A stretch of 64,000 nt of DNA, taken from positions 11,459,021 to 11,523,020 of the forward strand of contig OX387602.1 in NCBI GenBank assembly GCA_947568835.1. Direction: 5' to 3'. The position numbers and the translations under genes were made by a program. The stretch comes from Protonemura montana. Its lineage: Eukaryota; Arthropoda; Insecta; Plecoptera; Nemouridae. Under the pieces are notes generated by a model. That model saw only the letters and a list, made by a program, of their open reading frames with translations. It made no database searches and was not told the DNA's origin. Numbering within the stretch: position 1 is the stretch's first letter; each line of letters begins with the position of its first letter. Of the stretch, positions 37,301-45,903 are shown in pieces.

Positions 37301-39797
37301 AACAACGCAAAACACTGCGAATAAAAGTTTCGGTGTGAGCCGGAATTGGTACAGTTCACAGAGTAGGTAATATTTTTTCCCGTTTTTTTTATAAACCGAG
37401 CGCAAACAATACCGCGTCATTCGATAAATGTAGAAATTAATAATTCACAAATGGAAATATTGCTAGCGAACAGCTGCTCTAGAGGCAAATCCCACAATAG
37501 GGTACCCTCTTTGTTACCAAAACCACCTGATTTATTAGCTCATACTTCCGACAATACACATGGTTTATTCAGTTGCCATAAAACTGGCGGTTTCCCTTTA
37601 TTTGCGTCTAAATAAAGATTGGTTTTAAATTTGATTTAGATCTACAGAATATTGATACTACTTAAAGAAAGCCGCAAGTGAAACCGATGTCTCGTTCAAC
37701 CAGTGGCCGTGGAAAAGCTTGTTGTGGTGGCTTAACTTTTCCGCCAAGTTTTTCGAACTGTTGGTTTACTTGAACGTTTGGTATGGTATATAATACAGAG
37801 TTTGGCTGTAGGTATTACCACCCATAACTATACACCATTACTTTTAATCATACCAGGCAATTTCAATGTGTGGCTAAAGGCTCAAATTATGGGCCTCTTG
37901 CGTATTATTCATAACTGTACTACATTTTTCTGTTGTTCTTTCCAGTTCCAGCATACACAAATGCGTGTGCTATCTATTATTTTGGCAAAAATTCCCATGC
38001 TATTTAACCATCTGTATTAATTAGAAGTCCGTAAAAAAACACAAAATAATCATGGCTCAAAAGGTTCGCGCAAAACCACGGATTCGTGCGCAATTATTTT
38101 CACGTTAACAAACGTGACTTACGTTTAAAATTAATAAAATAAATATTGAAATAAATTAAATTCATAATTAATTATCATGTTCTGATAACAGTAAATAATG
38201 CGTGGATGTCATTTTGAATATAATTTTACACTCCGACGGGCTAACCAAAATGTATGTATTGTCGTTGCCTCATTATTTTGTGATTTATGCCGGTCCCTTC
38301 GATGTCGCCGCTGCGTACAGAGAGAGTCGAGCAAGCCCCGACGCGAGGTTACTATAGATCCGTATTGTTGTGTGATTGCTATTGTCATTATGAAGTCTAG
38401 ATCAAGCCAAATGTTGACATTTCATGCCAGTCTGTGACATTATGACACTCCCTAAGGACATTCCAGCCGGTGCATACACAAATGCCAGATCTACAGCTAA
38501 ATAGCTAGATTTATACTTCTACGATTAGCATGTTAGCAAATAGTTGTCTGCCTCCACTCGCAACGTGATCCAATATCGGGTTTGGAGTCTGTCCCGATGA
38601 TGGAGAAGCGGGAGCCAGCCACATAACAGGATGAGATTGTAATTTGGTTCTGAGCTGTATCGTTTATGCCCGGATTGCATTGCATTGAATGTTAATAATA
38701 AAAAAAAAGATTCACGGATTCCTCAGGATGAAAAAAGGGAAGTGAGTAAAAAAATACAATAATATCGTTCGGTGAATAACGAAGTTTGCTATCGGCGGGT
38801 GCATGCTATAAATAGTTTATGCGTTTATTTTACTACAAAATCATGCTCTCGGTTCTTTAGAAAATGAAGAGACCAGCATGATTGTAATTTCACATTAAAA
38901 TTTATGTCTTGTGCATTACCCATTTTATGCATGTATACTTATGATATTTTATGACTAAAACCCCATTTCAAGTTTTAAAAATATTTCATTATTACTAGTA
39001 ATATAAGACCATAGCTTCTTCTTCCTAAACATCTCTAGGCATCTTCTATCAGTGTGAACGAAGACATGAATGAAGTCTCAGGTTAATCGAATAGGTATGG
39101 TTGATGATATTGACATTTATCAAAAATGTAACACCTTACAGTGCAGATTGCAGCAAGTACTTGCTTTAATAGTAAAAAAGGGATTTTTCAAGCAGCAAAG
39201 AGCTCTGGTATGTAAAACAAATAAACTCACAGTGTTAGACACATGTGCTGTATTAGTTGAAGTAGCCAAACGCGAAAGCTGTTTAACTGTGACAACCTTT
39301 TCTTAGCTGGAAAATGTGTAAGATTAGCCCAAGACCAGGGTTGCTTGCGCCAGACTGTATTATAGTTGTCATTTTAGCTCAGTATTGTTTAATTTCCTTC
39401 AAATTCATAATATAAAACTGAATCTCGCTAATAAAACAGAAAGCTAGCTCACTACCAATTTCACACAAAACTATATTTTATTTTGAGAAAAATGTTGGTT
39501 TTGTACGCTGAAATGTTAAAAATAAGAAAATAAAAACCCAGAAATTACTTGAGATGCACAACAGAGTAGATCCTTATAAAGTTTGGATTAGTTCCAATAC
39601 AATATATATACCGGCGTTTTGGCCACGAGAAACTTATATCTCGCTCAAAACTGAACAGAGTCTAGTTGAAGGATGAGCGGTCGCTCGTTAGCGGTTTACC
39701 TTGTAGGTCGCCAGATCCTCGACGACGCAGGAGAGTGTCGCCTCTCGTCCCACGGGAACGGTGGCGTTGCTTATTGGGACTCCGAACTTTGGGATGT
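1156..39797 (-). CDS. DIP/lachesin-type three-Ig-domain cell-surface protein (5' incomplete, 8 coding exons)
   Basis: Eight exons join in frame to about 385 residues: 39797-39700, 16497-16290, 12493-12335, 10183-10052, 9627-9490, 5374-5225, 1996-1892, 1325-1156. Three Ig domains are seen, each split over two exons, with paired cysteines in [16 protein letters not shown] (Ig1), [17 protein letters not shown] (Ig2) and [16 protein letters not shown] (Ig3). Motifs such as [42 protein letters not shown] and [13 protein letters not shown] are diagnostic of arthropod DIPs (Dpr-interacting proteins) and lachesin-like IgLON relatives, which act at neuronal surfaces in synaptic partner recognition. 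N-glycosylation sequons occur at SNAT, TNVT and FNIT. The last exon ends in a hydrophobic segment fitting a GPI-attachment signal or a membrane anchor. The first intron is phase 0 and all others are phase 1. The signal-peptide exon is missing, since the first exon seen begins with the last two bases of a split codon. The exact DIP paralogue cannot be assigned. The first large intron contains three transporter genes on the other strand. Confidence 0.92.
1892..1996 (-). CDS. DIP gene exon: charged linker after Ig3, with GC splice donor
   Basis: Encodes [19 protein letters not shown] then [16 protein letters not shown], a highly charged juxtamembrane linker. The acceptor is ACAG before 1996. No usable GT donor follows, but GAGAG|GCAAGT, the strong consensus of GC-AG introns, lies at 1892/1891 and leaves phase 1 like the other introns in the gene. 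If not spliced, the frame stays open to a TAG at 1785, giving a different C-terminus without a membrane anchor. Confidence 0.8.
1997..5224. other. DIP intron, no gene seen
   Basis: Intron between the Ig3 and linker exons. It holds a GC-rich patch (about 2390-2590) and a perfect hairpin at 2303-2338. The short open frames have no family resemblance. Confidence 0.6.
2303..2338. repeat. Perfect hairpin, 16-bp arms
   Basis: Arms 2303-2318 (CTGTTTTAACGAGTTA) and 2323-2338 are exact reverse complements around a 4-base loop. It lies inside a DIP intron. Function unknown; it may be the remnant of a small palindromic element. Confidence 0.8.
5225..5374 (-). CDS. DIP gene exon: C-terminal half of Ig3
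   Basis: Encodes [19 protein letters not shown], then [19 protein letters not shown] and [12 protein letters not shown], with the F-strand cysteine of Ig3. Acceptor CCAG before 5374; donor TATC|GTGAGT at 5225. Reading on past the donor gives about 30 unrelated residues and a stop at 5136, which is intron. Confidence 0.94.
5375..9489. other. DIP intron, no gene seen
   Basis: AT-rich intron. It contains a 13-bp-arm hairpin (5895-5933), a degenerate 30-bp direct repeat (about 5608-5637 and 5860-5889, sharing the GGAGG.GCCGGG core), and a GC-rich patch near 6400-6520. A 173-codon plus-strand open frame at 8500-9021 shows no recognisable domain. Confidence 0.55.
5895..5933. repeat. Hairpin, 13-bp perfect arms
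   Basis: Arms 5895-5907 and 5921-5933 (TTGTTTTAAAGCT and its complement) flank a 13-base spacer. Intronic; role unknown. Confidence 0.75.
9490..9627 (-). CDS. DIP gene exon: N-terminal half of Ig3
   Basis: Encodes [19 protein letters not shown] then [19 protein letters not shown] and EKGEIIAQ. It contains the B-strand cysteine and C-strand tryptophan of Ig3. Acceptor CAG before 9627; donor CAAG|GTAATT at 9490. [13 protein letters not shown] is typical of arthropod lachesin-like DIPs. Confidence 0.93.
10052..10183 (-). CDS. DIP gene exon: C-terminal half of Ig2
   Basis: Encodes [19 protein letters not shown] then [19 protein letters not shown] and MLIVH. It carries the F-strand cysteine of Ig2, an NIT glycosylation sequon and the family-typical GVPPTVSKR linker. 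Acceptor CAG before 10183; donor CACT|GTAAGT at 10052. Both flanking introns are phase 1. Confidence 0.93.
10184..12334. other. DIP intron, no gene seen
   Basis: AT-rich intron separating the two halves of Ig2. A short tandem duplication with core ATGCATGCACATTAA lies near 12195-12230, just inside the donor side. No RNA gene or convincing open frame seen. Confidence 0.55.
12335..12493 (-). CDS. DIP gene exon: N-terminal half of Ig2
   Basis: Encodes [19 protein letters not shown], then [19 protein letters not shown] and [15 protein letters not shown]. The acceptor is CTAG before 12493. Two overlapping donors are possible (GAAT|GTAGGT and TGTAG|GTACAC). Only GAAT|GTAGGT, with the exon ending at 12335, gives the phase needed to read VPSVEG in the next exon. 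Open reading continues past the donor for about 70 codons, but that tail is intronic. Confidence 0.92.
12540..12845 (+). repeat. Dispersed repeat family copy 1
   Basis: About 300 bp that aligns by eye, with many substitutions, to the reverse complement of about 19185-19485. Shared anchors in order are GACCTAACCTAG (AACCTAACCTAG in the other copy), AAAGCACCAA/AGAGCACCAA, ACGGTACAAC, AGGATTC and GTCGAGAGGT. GC-richer than its surroundings and not coding. It behaves as an interspersed element of unknown class. Confidence 0.7.
13304..13416. mobile_element. Short MITE-like element with terminal inverted repeats
   Basis: The left end AGCCGGTTTTTCAGTA matches the reverse complement of the right end TACTGAAAAACCGGCCCT, and the similarity continues into CGTTA on both sides, giving inverted repeats of about 28 bp on a 113-bp unit. 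The middle contains CAGCCAATCAGAAGATC. Too short to code; it would be non-autonomous. Target-site duplication is not clear. Confidence 0.65.
16290..16497 (-). CDS. DIP gene exon: C-terminal half of Ig1
   Basis: Encodes [18 protein letters not shown], then [19 protein letters not shown], then [19 protein letters not shown] and [10 protein letters not shown]. It holds the C-strand tryptophan and the F-strand DRGWYMC motif of a V-type Ig domain. The acceptor is CAG before 16497 and the donor is GTTG|GTAAGT at 16290, leaving phase 1. This is one of the most conserved parts of the DIP family. Confidence 0.95.
16498..17427. promoter_or_regulatory. Upstream region of transporter gene A, inside the DIP intron
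   Basis: 930 bp between the DIP Ig1 exon and transporter gene A, which are divergently placed. It must contain gene A's promoter and 5' UTR. A possible 5' UTR exon ends at CAACAG|GTACGT (17372), with the acceptor TTTTCAG ending at 17427, giving a 55-bp 5' UTR intron. No TATA box is obvious. Confidence 0.4.
17436..21496 (+). CDS. SLC5-family sodium-coupled monocarboxylate/multivitamin transporter-like protein A (12 exons, 597 aa)
   Basis: Exons: 17436-17617, 17733-17892, 17987-18104, 18317-18384, 18468-18622, 18708-18848, 18938-19046, 19790-19899, 20040-20226, 20562-20648, 20926-21095, 21190-21496; all join in frame with GT-AG borders. The protein has the SLC5 (sodium/solute symporter) layout of about 13 membrane helices. 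Signature pieces are [21 protein letters not shown] (TM1, Na2-site region), [86 protein letters not shown] (TM8 Na2 serines) and FPWANTKGA. Best fit is the SLC5A8/A12/A6 clade (monocarboxylate, iodide or vitamin uptake with sodium at the plasma membrane); substrate cannot be told. The loop GCSSNVTS carries an N-glycosylation sequon. The tail ends RYK, without the PDZ-binding end of vertebrate SMCT1. The stop TAA lies inside a perfect donor-like GTAAGT. A poly(A) signal is at 21689-21694. Confidence 0.93.
19185..19485 (-). repeat. Dispersed repeat family copy 2 (in gene A intron 7)
   Basis: Inverted partner of the repeat at 12540-12845, sharing the ordered anchors described there in reverse complement. 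It fills much of gene A intron 7 (19047-19789), the longest intron of this gene; the homologous introns of B and C (218 and 209 bp) lack it, so insertion after duplication is likely. Confidence 0.7.
21497..22435. promoter_or_regulatory. Intergenic spacer between transporter genes A and B
   Basis: 939 bp holding the gene A 3' UTR (AATAAA at 21689) and the gene B 5' UTR and promoter. A GC-rich patch at about 21905-22030 contains AGGTGGCAGCAG and GGCGGCCGCCG. No coding potential seen. Confidence 0.45.
21689..21694 (+). terminator. Poly(A) signal of transporter gene A
   Basis: AATAAA about 190 bp after the gene A stop codon; the first clear signal downstream. Confidence 0.55.
22436..27780 (+). 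CDS. SLC5-family sodium-coupled monocarboxylate/multivitamin transporter-like protein B (12 exons, 599 aa)
   Basis: Exons: 22436-22647, 22733-22892, 23214-23331, 23523-23590, 24204-24358, 24496-24636, 24722-24830, 25049-25158, 25610-25793, 26348-26434, 27243-27409, 27492-27780. All junctions are in frame and match those of A and C. Signatures are [111 protein letters not shown] and FPWVNAKGAMTG. Exon 10 ends at GCGAAA|GCAAGT: aligned with A and C, the only in-frame donor is GC, so intron 10 (26435-27242) is GC-AG. That intron is full of TTAATTAA motifs. Glycosylation sequons NST and NVT lie in the loop after GCGF. The tail ends VANK, with no PDZ end. AATAAA signals overlap the stop, so the 3' UTR may be very short. 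Role as for A: sodium-driven uptake of a small organic anion or vitamin; substrate not determined. Confidence 0.92.
26690..27010. repeat. TTAATTAA-rich low-complexity tract in gene B intron 10
   Basis: About 320 bp made largely of interleaved TTAATTAA, GTTAATT and AACAGTTAA units in both orientations, strongly self-complementary. It lies wholly within the GC-AG intron of gene B. Confidence 0.7.
27780..27785 (+). terminator. Poly(A) signal of transporter gene B
   Basis: Overlapping AATAAA motifs at 27772-27785 coincide with the stop codon. The one at 27780-27785 starts at the last base of the stop. I saw no better signal within the next 150 bp. Confidence 0.35.
27786..28875. promoter_or_regulatory. 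Intergenic spacer between transporter genes B and C
   Basis: Holds the gene C promoter. A likely 5' UTR exon ends at AACGCAG|GTAAAA (28753) and joins to the acceptor CTAGCAG ending at 28867, eight bases before the gene C ATG. A 108-codon open frame at 27889-28215 shows no family resemblance. Confidence 0.45.
28876..36567 (+). CDS. SLC5-family sodium-coupled monocarboxylate/multivitamin transporter-like protein C (12 exons, 591 aa)
   Basis: Exons: 28876-29093, 29188-29347, 29956-30073, 30504-30571, 30903-31057, 31297-31437, 31541-31649, 31859-31968, 32285-32468, 32561-32647, 35611-35783, 36315-36567, all in frame. Start chosen at the ATG reading [13 protein letters not shown]; no ATG precedes it in frame, and an acceptor lies 8 bp upstream. 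Signatures are [128 protein letters not shown] and FPWANVKGAM. Closer to B than to A. Na2-site serines in TM8 are present. NDT and NAT sequons lie in the same loop as in A and B. The tail ends KPMHD. Intron 10 (32648-35610) is expanded to about 3 kb by a fold-back element. In YLCVIG a cysteine replaces the F of YFGVIG in A and B. A poly(A) signal is at 36668. Confidence 0.92.
32919..32990 (-). tRNA. tRNA-like sequence, left arm of fold-back element (probably not a functional tRNA)
   Basis: 72 nt with a D-stem GCTC/GAGC, A-box-like TAGCTCAATGG and B-box GGTTCGAGTCC. The anticodon arm loops CGCGAAA (anticodon CGA by position), but base 33 is G instead of the near-invariant U. The T-stem has a mismatch and the acceptor stem has one. 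More likely a tRNA-derived repeat than a working gene. Confidence 0.45.
33329..33400 (+). tRNA. tRNA-like sequence, right arm of fold-back element (probably not a functional tRNA)
   Basis: 72 nt, inverted twin of 32919-32990. The acceptor stem GTCCAGA/TTTGGGC pairs fully allowing wobble, and the D-stem GCTC/GAGC pairs. The anticodon-stem closing pair and two T-stem positions do not. The loop again has G at position 33. The A- and B-box regions are intact, so RNA polymerase III transcription is possible. Confidence 0.45.
33666..33720 (+). repeat. Dispersed repeat family 2, copy 1
   Basis: 24 bases starting CGTCTGTGATTGGCTGATCA are identical to 57037-57060. Weaker similarity continues about 30 bp downstream (both have a TTAAACT block) and upstream (ACCCTATACATTTCAGGGTAAA against ACCCATACTTTTGGGGGTGAA). 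An interspersed, non-coding element. Confidence 0.6.
34700..34744. repeat. 12-bp tandem repeat
   Basis: Nearly four copies of GGACGCTTTCCC, followed by a self-complementary GCTTGCAAGC. Inside gene C intron 10. Confidence 0.75.
36568..39699. other. Rest of the large DIP intron, 3' of gene C
   Basis: Gene C 3' UTR, with AATAAA at 36668-36673 and a TG microsatellite near 36578-36591, then AT-rich intron sequence up to the first visible DIP exon. No open frame or RNA gene I can support. Confidence 0.55.
36668..36673 (+). terminator. Poly(A) signal of transporter gene C
   Basis: AATAAA 100 bp after the stop codon of gene C. Confidence 0.55.
39700..39797 (-). CDS. DIP gene exon: N-terminal half of Ig1
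   Basis: Reads [17 protein letters not shown] then [15 protein letters not shown], with the B-strand cysteine of Ig1 and an N-glycosylation sequon (NAT). It is bounded by a CAG acceptor (minus strand, before 39797) and an AAG|GTAAAC donor at 39700. It starts two bases into a codon, so an upstream phase-1 exon must exist. It ends at phase 0 and joins directly to VAWLRVDTQ in the next exon. Confidence 0.9.
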
Positions 39798-42700
39798 CTG
39801 GACAAGAGAAAACGAAACAGATTAATGGTACGTCTATGGAAATGGTAAAACGACATCTAATTGACATCCAGGTTGAGGGAAACCAACCATCATCACATGT
39901 TTAGAAGGAAAAAAACATATGTAATTCACTTTTTGGCCTTAAAATTGTATCTCTATTTAAAAATGAGCACCGCAAGTTACCTGTTAGCGAAGATTTAAAA
40001 CACACTTTAACATTCACTTCAATATTTTCATTCCAATTTTTTATTTCAGTTCTCTTTATTTTTTATTTATTGGAATTTCATCTACTGTTGTACCCGTAGG
40101 GAATTGAAATACCTACCTCAAAAAATAATAAAACAATATTATCTATTCTCTTGTCTGCTCTGGACACGAACCAAATGACATCAAGATTTAATTTTCAATT
40201 TTTAACACCACTGCCCTGCAATTGTGTTTGAATGCAAACATTTCATGCTAATGCGTATGAAGGTATTGCAATTAATGAACTAGTGATCGCAAGATTTGGC
40301 GGTCGCACCAATTACGCGTATGACACCAACTACTAATGTGGGTTAGCCATTAACAAAGGGTGAGTGCAAGCTAGCAGATAAGGGACCTAAGAAAATCCTC
40401 TGATTTATCATTTTCATACAGACTTTGACTAAATTTGCATCAGAAATGATATCCACGTCTTCTTTCAGTTCTGCATGCAAGATTTGAATTAACTGGAGAG
40501 CCCGGGACTGCTCAGGCTTCCTACGCTCACAAGGAGTAAAATCATGAAAGCGTAATACTGTATTGTATCGGCGTTTCATTTACGTAATTAATCTAGTTAG
40601 TTAACTTATTAAACTGGGTAACAAATTAACGAAATTTCGCATGCTGTTCGACGCTCATGGTTCCCTACAGGAGAAGGTGTTTTACCTACGTCGAGGACGG
40701 GCGAGGACAAAGTCGAGTGCCAATTACGTCGATAATTAGATCTGCTGTCTTATTTATGCTAAAGGGCTAAAGTTGCCAGTATCGTTTATGGAAAGAGTTT
40801 TATTCAAAAAGGGCTTTTCTAAAGTTTTTTTGAGCGATCTGATGAAACATAATAAGCGTGATCAGATACGCTGGGTAACGAGGTGCGTTGTTTTAATTGC
40901 TACAATGGGTTGCTGCATGGTTTGGTGAATGGGCGATTAAGCTCAATGAAGTTTCAATCATGAAGATAGTTGAACCACAACTGGGCCCTTTCTGGCATCA
41001 CAGCGTGGTATATGGAGGACAACCAGGGAGCGCATGCTCTGGGGGGTTGCGTTCAGGGGCAACGAGGAATACCGCTGCATCTGTCTGTAACCTCCGTTCA
41101 TTCGAACTTCAAATAATTTTTGTTGTTGTTGCAAATAATGTTATAATTATTTGAGGTTGCTTTAGTAATTTGTTTGATATTTTAATGAGTGTGCCTTGTA
41201 CTTTTGTTCAGTAAATAATCTACACTTATTTGTTGAACACTTCTTTGATTTATCTCAAATACCTTTCAAAGCCAGCCTATCATAACCCACATATTACCCA
41301 CTAAATGTCTATACATTTCGGCTTATTGAAACAGAACGGTTCTCTTTGACACAAAATATTCAAAGACACAAGTAGGGGAAATTAAATTGATACGCCAGCA
41401 TGGGAGATTATATCAATAGACTTAGCAAGTGGCCGAACTTTCCTTAACTTACTGCGTCGGTATCAAAGAGCAAGATATATTCAGAGGCACAAATGAAATT
41501 GATTCCGAGGCCAAGTACGTCTATCTCCAACCGGTTCAACCGAATTGTACTTGTGAAAATTGATTGTGTATTTGCATTCAGAAGACAATTCACTGATAGC
41601 AAATGTTTGCGACCTAGTTCACAATTCAACTGCATTACAGATATGAAAAAATCAAGATTTTTAATCTTATGATCAAACAGACAAAGAGTAAATTAGAGTA
41701 TTCCCGCTAAATATTTGGAAATAAAGAAATAACAACACAAAATGAGAAGAGTAAAATATCAACTCGACATAACTTGAGCTTCTCAAGTTACTTAAATTAA
41801 TTAAAATAAAGTTTTATCATTATTAGTTGCTCACAAAATCAACGAGTGTTCCTTGAATTTCAACCAATCAAATTATTCAGGGTCAATTAATTCAAGCTTA
41901 AGGAAACTCGAAGAACGTTTTCAATGGACTAGCTGGCATAGGCTAGTCGAGCACCGTGGTAGCTGGCTTTCCAAGAAGTACGCCATGGAAAAGCATGGCA
42001 CGCCTTAATGAAAGCAGCCAGAACAATTCCACTTCACGGATTTCAGCTTACATCGTAAGCGATGAGATGGCGAAAAAACAAACACGAAACGAGGAGGAAA
42101 ATATTGTTCGAGTAAACTTGATTTTCGACGAGAAAATTCTTTGCTCTTTCCTCCATTTACGTGGATCGTAATGCTAATGAGACACTTTTTCAAACAAAAC
42201 CCACGCGAGAGTTTTATTTTATTTCCACAGATTTGGGATTCACTTAAGAAATTAAGCGTGATAGTGGTGTTAGTAGTTATAGCCGCGGAAAAACAGAAAC
42301 ATGGTTTATTCATCGTAATATATCCAAGAGATTGTTCCGTGTCGTCCAAAGCTGGAACTAATTCGCCAACAAGAATTGCACAACGTGCTTTTTAAACACA
42401 TTCAGCCTTCTGAAGGTTCTACATAAATTAATTTTCATTAATAACCAACCATATTTACCTACTGAACGCAGAAAAAGAGTTTATATCGATAACCATTGCA
42501 AACTTCTGCGAAGAATAACGATTGCACAACGTGCACGCGAAAGCAATTTCCATATTTGCTAACTACCCCCTAGAACTCGCTGTGCACGTACCCATTGTTG
42601 ATTAGTCAATGGAAGAAAAAAGTCGGTGAACAAATTAATATGGCTTGCAAGTAAATAATCCGAAGCGAATTTTCATTTCAAACTCAAAGCAACCCAATTC

Positions 42701-45700
42701 TCTACTTTGCCTCGGTGCTAGCTCGGAGCAAAGCAATACTTGAAACACTATACACAATCATTTACACTATCACATCCTGAGGTGATATTGTCCTGTCCGG
42801 TGAGAAAATTGTGATTTCAAATGTTTATTAAATTAGTGATTATTAAATTAGCTCTAGTCACAACTTGATAATTAGTAGCACACTACCAGCACAGTTTCAA
42901 ATTCAAAGTGAAGCAAAAGAGGTATTGTTGGGGTCGCAAACATAGTCTTTGAATCAAAAGGTGTTTTTGGAAATCAAGGCTCGTAACTTAACAGAATATA
43001 TGTTTTTTAAAATGGCTGTCTTTGTTTCTGCGAAACCGGGTGCTGTTCTAGGACAATCAGTTGAACGAAATGTATTTATTCGTGCGTGAAATAATTCGCT
43101 TAAAATATACCTTAAGTAGTCGCGTACATTTCAGCGCTCCAATGTTAAGAAAAGCAAATAAGCGCGATAATTAACTGACGGATCGATTCCAGTCAGTCCA
43201 ATTACAGCCATTATTTATCTCTTGATCGAGTGCTTAAAAGGAGGAAAAAACTTGATTTACTTTACTGACAAACCTGTGCGCACTGATACGAAAATGAAAT
43301 TATCGCTCCATTTACGTACGTGAGTGGCCTGCCTATCTAACCATCAGTGTGTTAATTGTTGTTTTATTGCGAATGTAATTAAACATGTACCGCGAATTAA
43401 TTAGACAACATCGGCTTGGTTCCATCACTCCCGGCTATTGGATGCTCGTCAATAGGCGATTTAGACGAACATAGGTATCACAGACTGGCGGACTGAGCAC
43501 ATAATCAAACAGCGTTGCTCTCACAAAGCACCCCACAGCCTGGTCAACATAAACAAAGCCATTCAAAGGAATTCACAGAGCTGCTGCATAGGGTACAAAA
43601 GCAGCGAAAAAAAACATTGTGATTAAATGTTATAGTTGATTCAAGGGTAAATTACATTGCCTTGGTTGTTGGTGATGTGATGCAATTTGAACAACCCAGC
43701 GTGTAACAGATCCTATAAAGTTTTATCGCGCCAGGCCTGGAAATGTGGATACTTTCATATGGGTTTACATTGCCGTTCCAAGTACCATTGTTTTCACTTT
43801 TAGGGGTTAAGTTGTGAACTAGGTTTGACGTTCAGCACTCCAGTGAAGAGTTGTGCTTGTGACACACATATGTGACTGAATGTTATGTGGCAAAGCTAAT
43901 GCAATATACGATCTGGTGCACATATAGGTACACCGCCATTCCTTTGTGACTTAGCATATAAGCTTGAAATAATTACTATTACCATAATACCACAATGGTA
44001 TAGAGATGCACTTGGCATCAGAATGACATCAGGGAAACCGAAACAAACCTGCAATGACATCATTTAATGTAAATACACCATAATCAACTCCCCATATTTG
44101 AGCAATGCCACAAGTTACCGTCACAACTTGTCACTTATCACATCAAAGCTCATCTGCTAAAACAATAGTCGACAATGATTATTAATGAGGTGAATACGAT
44201 ACATTAATCACGTGATGCCCTTAGGTCAAGCCTAGTTGCGCGCGCTGTCATTTATAACGTCATGGTGGGACCGAATTTTAGTACAACAATTTGAATAATT
44301 GTTGATATAACCGTTTTGTCGTGGGCACGTCATGCGAAAACATCATTACGGTTGTTAGCCCCTTTAGCCTCTGGTGTAAGTAAATATTTTGCGTGATTTC
44401 ACTGGTTGTAAATGTAGTCATTTTATAGTGGAGGAGCCGTTTTTTTTTATTTGGGTGGAGGAGCCAGTTTAAGCTTAAAACTGCGAGTTCCAATATACGT
44501 CCTGGATGCAGCCTCATTAACCCGGCTTTTCTCAAAACAATGAAACATCTATTAAAACCATGTAAATACAAAGAAGAAAATACGACGTTTCTGATAGGAC
44601 AAGAGAATGTGGAAAGTGGTTCAGTTCAACAGAATTCGTCGCGGGTAACATTAATATAATGCAGGTAGCATACACAAGAAGCATTTCGCTTATTCGTTAT
44701 TGACTGAGACGGGGGTCATAGTCTCCAGCAACAAGCAGACACAGGTGATGAAAACTAAGTGATTGAATAGATGATATATATATGTAACATGTTCCTTCCA
44801 CAGATGGAGTAAGTTTCATCTCAAGGGTGCTAATGGAGCATCATCCAGTTGAAACCAACATGGCATGTACTCTGTTGATTCCAGTCATGATTAATTGATT
44901 GATATATCCCTAGATCTTAGGGTCTCATATCAGGATACAGAAGGTAGTACTCCCAAAGGAGCATCGCGGCGCCTGCACAAAGGCGGCGAGCCGGGGAGAG
45001 GAGCTGATATCCGAAGGTAAGGGAATCAAGGAAAGTGCGTTAGATTGAGACCGAGAGCGGGGTGGAACGTGGCGCCATTATTGAAATCATCTCAAGAGAG
45101 AGTTATATTCAGTTTTCACTCGCCGTGCTTCGCTTAGAATGCAATTTCAATATCGTGGCTTTAGATGATTTGATTATTTGACGAATATATACGAACGTTA
45201 TTCTATCAATCAAAATAAAGTCAAAAAAATGAAGATGGATTCCATTCCATCTGGAGATTGATCAGAAGTTGTCAATCTATCCGACTTTTTTATTATCAGT
45301 TTAGCGGCAACTTTTCGCAGCTGTTGTCGCAAGTTAAAAAGGAAATTTAAACACAGGAGGATCACCCAAACAGTTTAATTGAATTCGTTTACGAGTGTTA
45401 CTGCACGTGTGAATCAGTTTTAAATTCACGTATTAAAGGTGCAGATTACAATTCGAATTTAAGAGGTGGAAAAGAAGGAAAGAATTAGGAAATAAATTGG
45501 GATTATATAGAAAGAGGCGTTGAAGAGTGGAATGGGATTGGTGTTATGAATGAAAAAGGGATGAAGGATGTTAAAAGTTTTAGAAAATTTCTAAAGGATG
45601 TGTTGTGAATGTAAAAATTGAAAGTATTACTTACAGACACGGTGCAAAAATGTACAAATCTGTTTGTATTGCAATATTGTCATGCATTGCAAGAACATTT

Positions 45701-45823
45701 GCCAAATATATTCAAAGCCATTCACAATTGCATAGCACACATATTTGGCGTGACCGTTACTTTCTTTGAAATTTGGAAGTCTTCTACATGCCATCTTGCC
45801 ACTACGATCTTGATCAGTAAAAT

Positions 45824-45903
45824 CATGAGCAGCAAAAACTTGGAGGAGAGTCGCCTGGATCCTGCAGAATCTGCCATAAAGAGCGAACGTGCCCTGAGAC
45901 GAA
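45824..45903 (+). CDS. Possible isolated first coding exon, unknown protein
   Basis: The ATG in context AAAATCATGA opens a frame reading MSSKNLEESRLDPAESAIK then SERALRR, cut at a textbook donor CGAAG|GTGAGT. Codon content is GC-richer than the flanks and the peptide is charged, as real N-termini often are. I recognise no family and found no follow-on exon, so it may be chance. It is antisense to the presumed DIP intron. Confidence 0.2.

Noticed and set aside
44960..45025. GC-rich stretch ending CGAAG|GTAAGG as a possible non-coding exon
   Set aside because: One donor-like site with no acceptor, open frame or partner exon is not enough.
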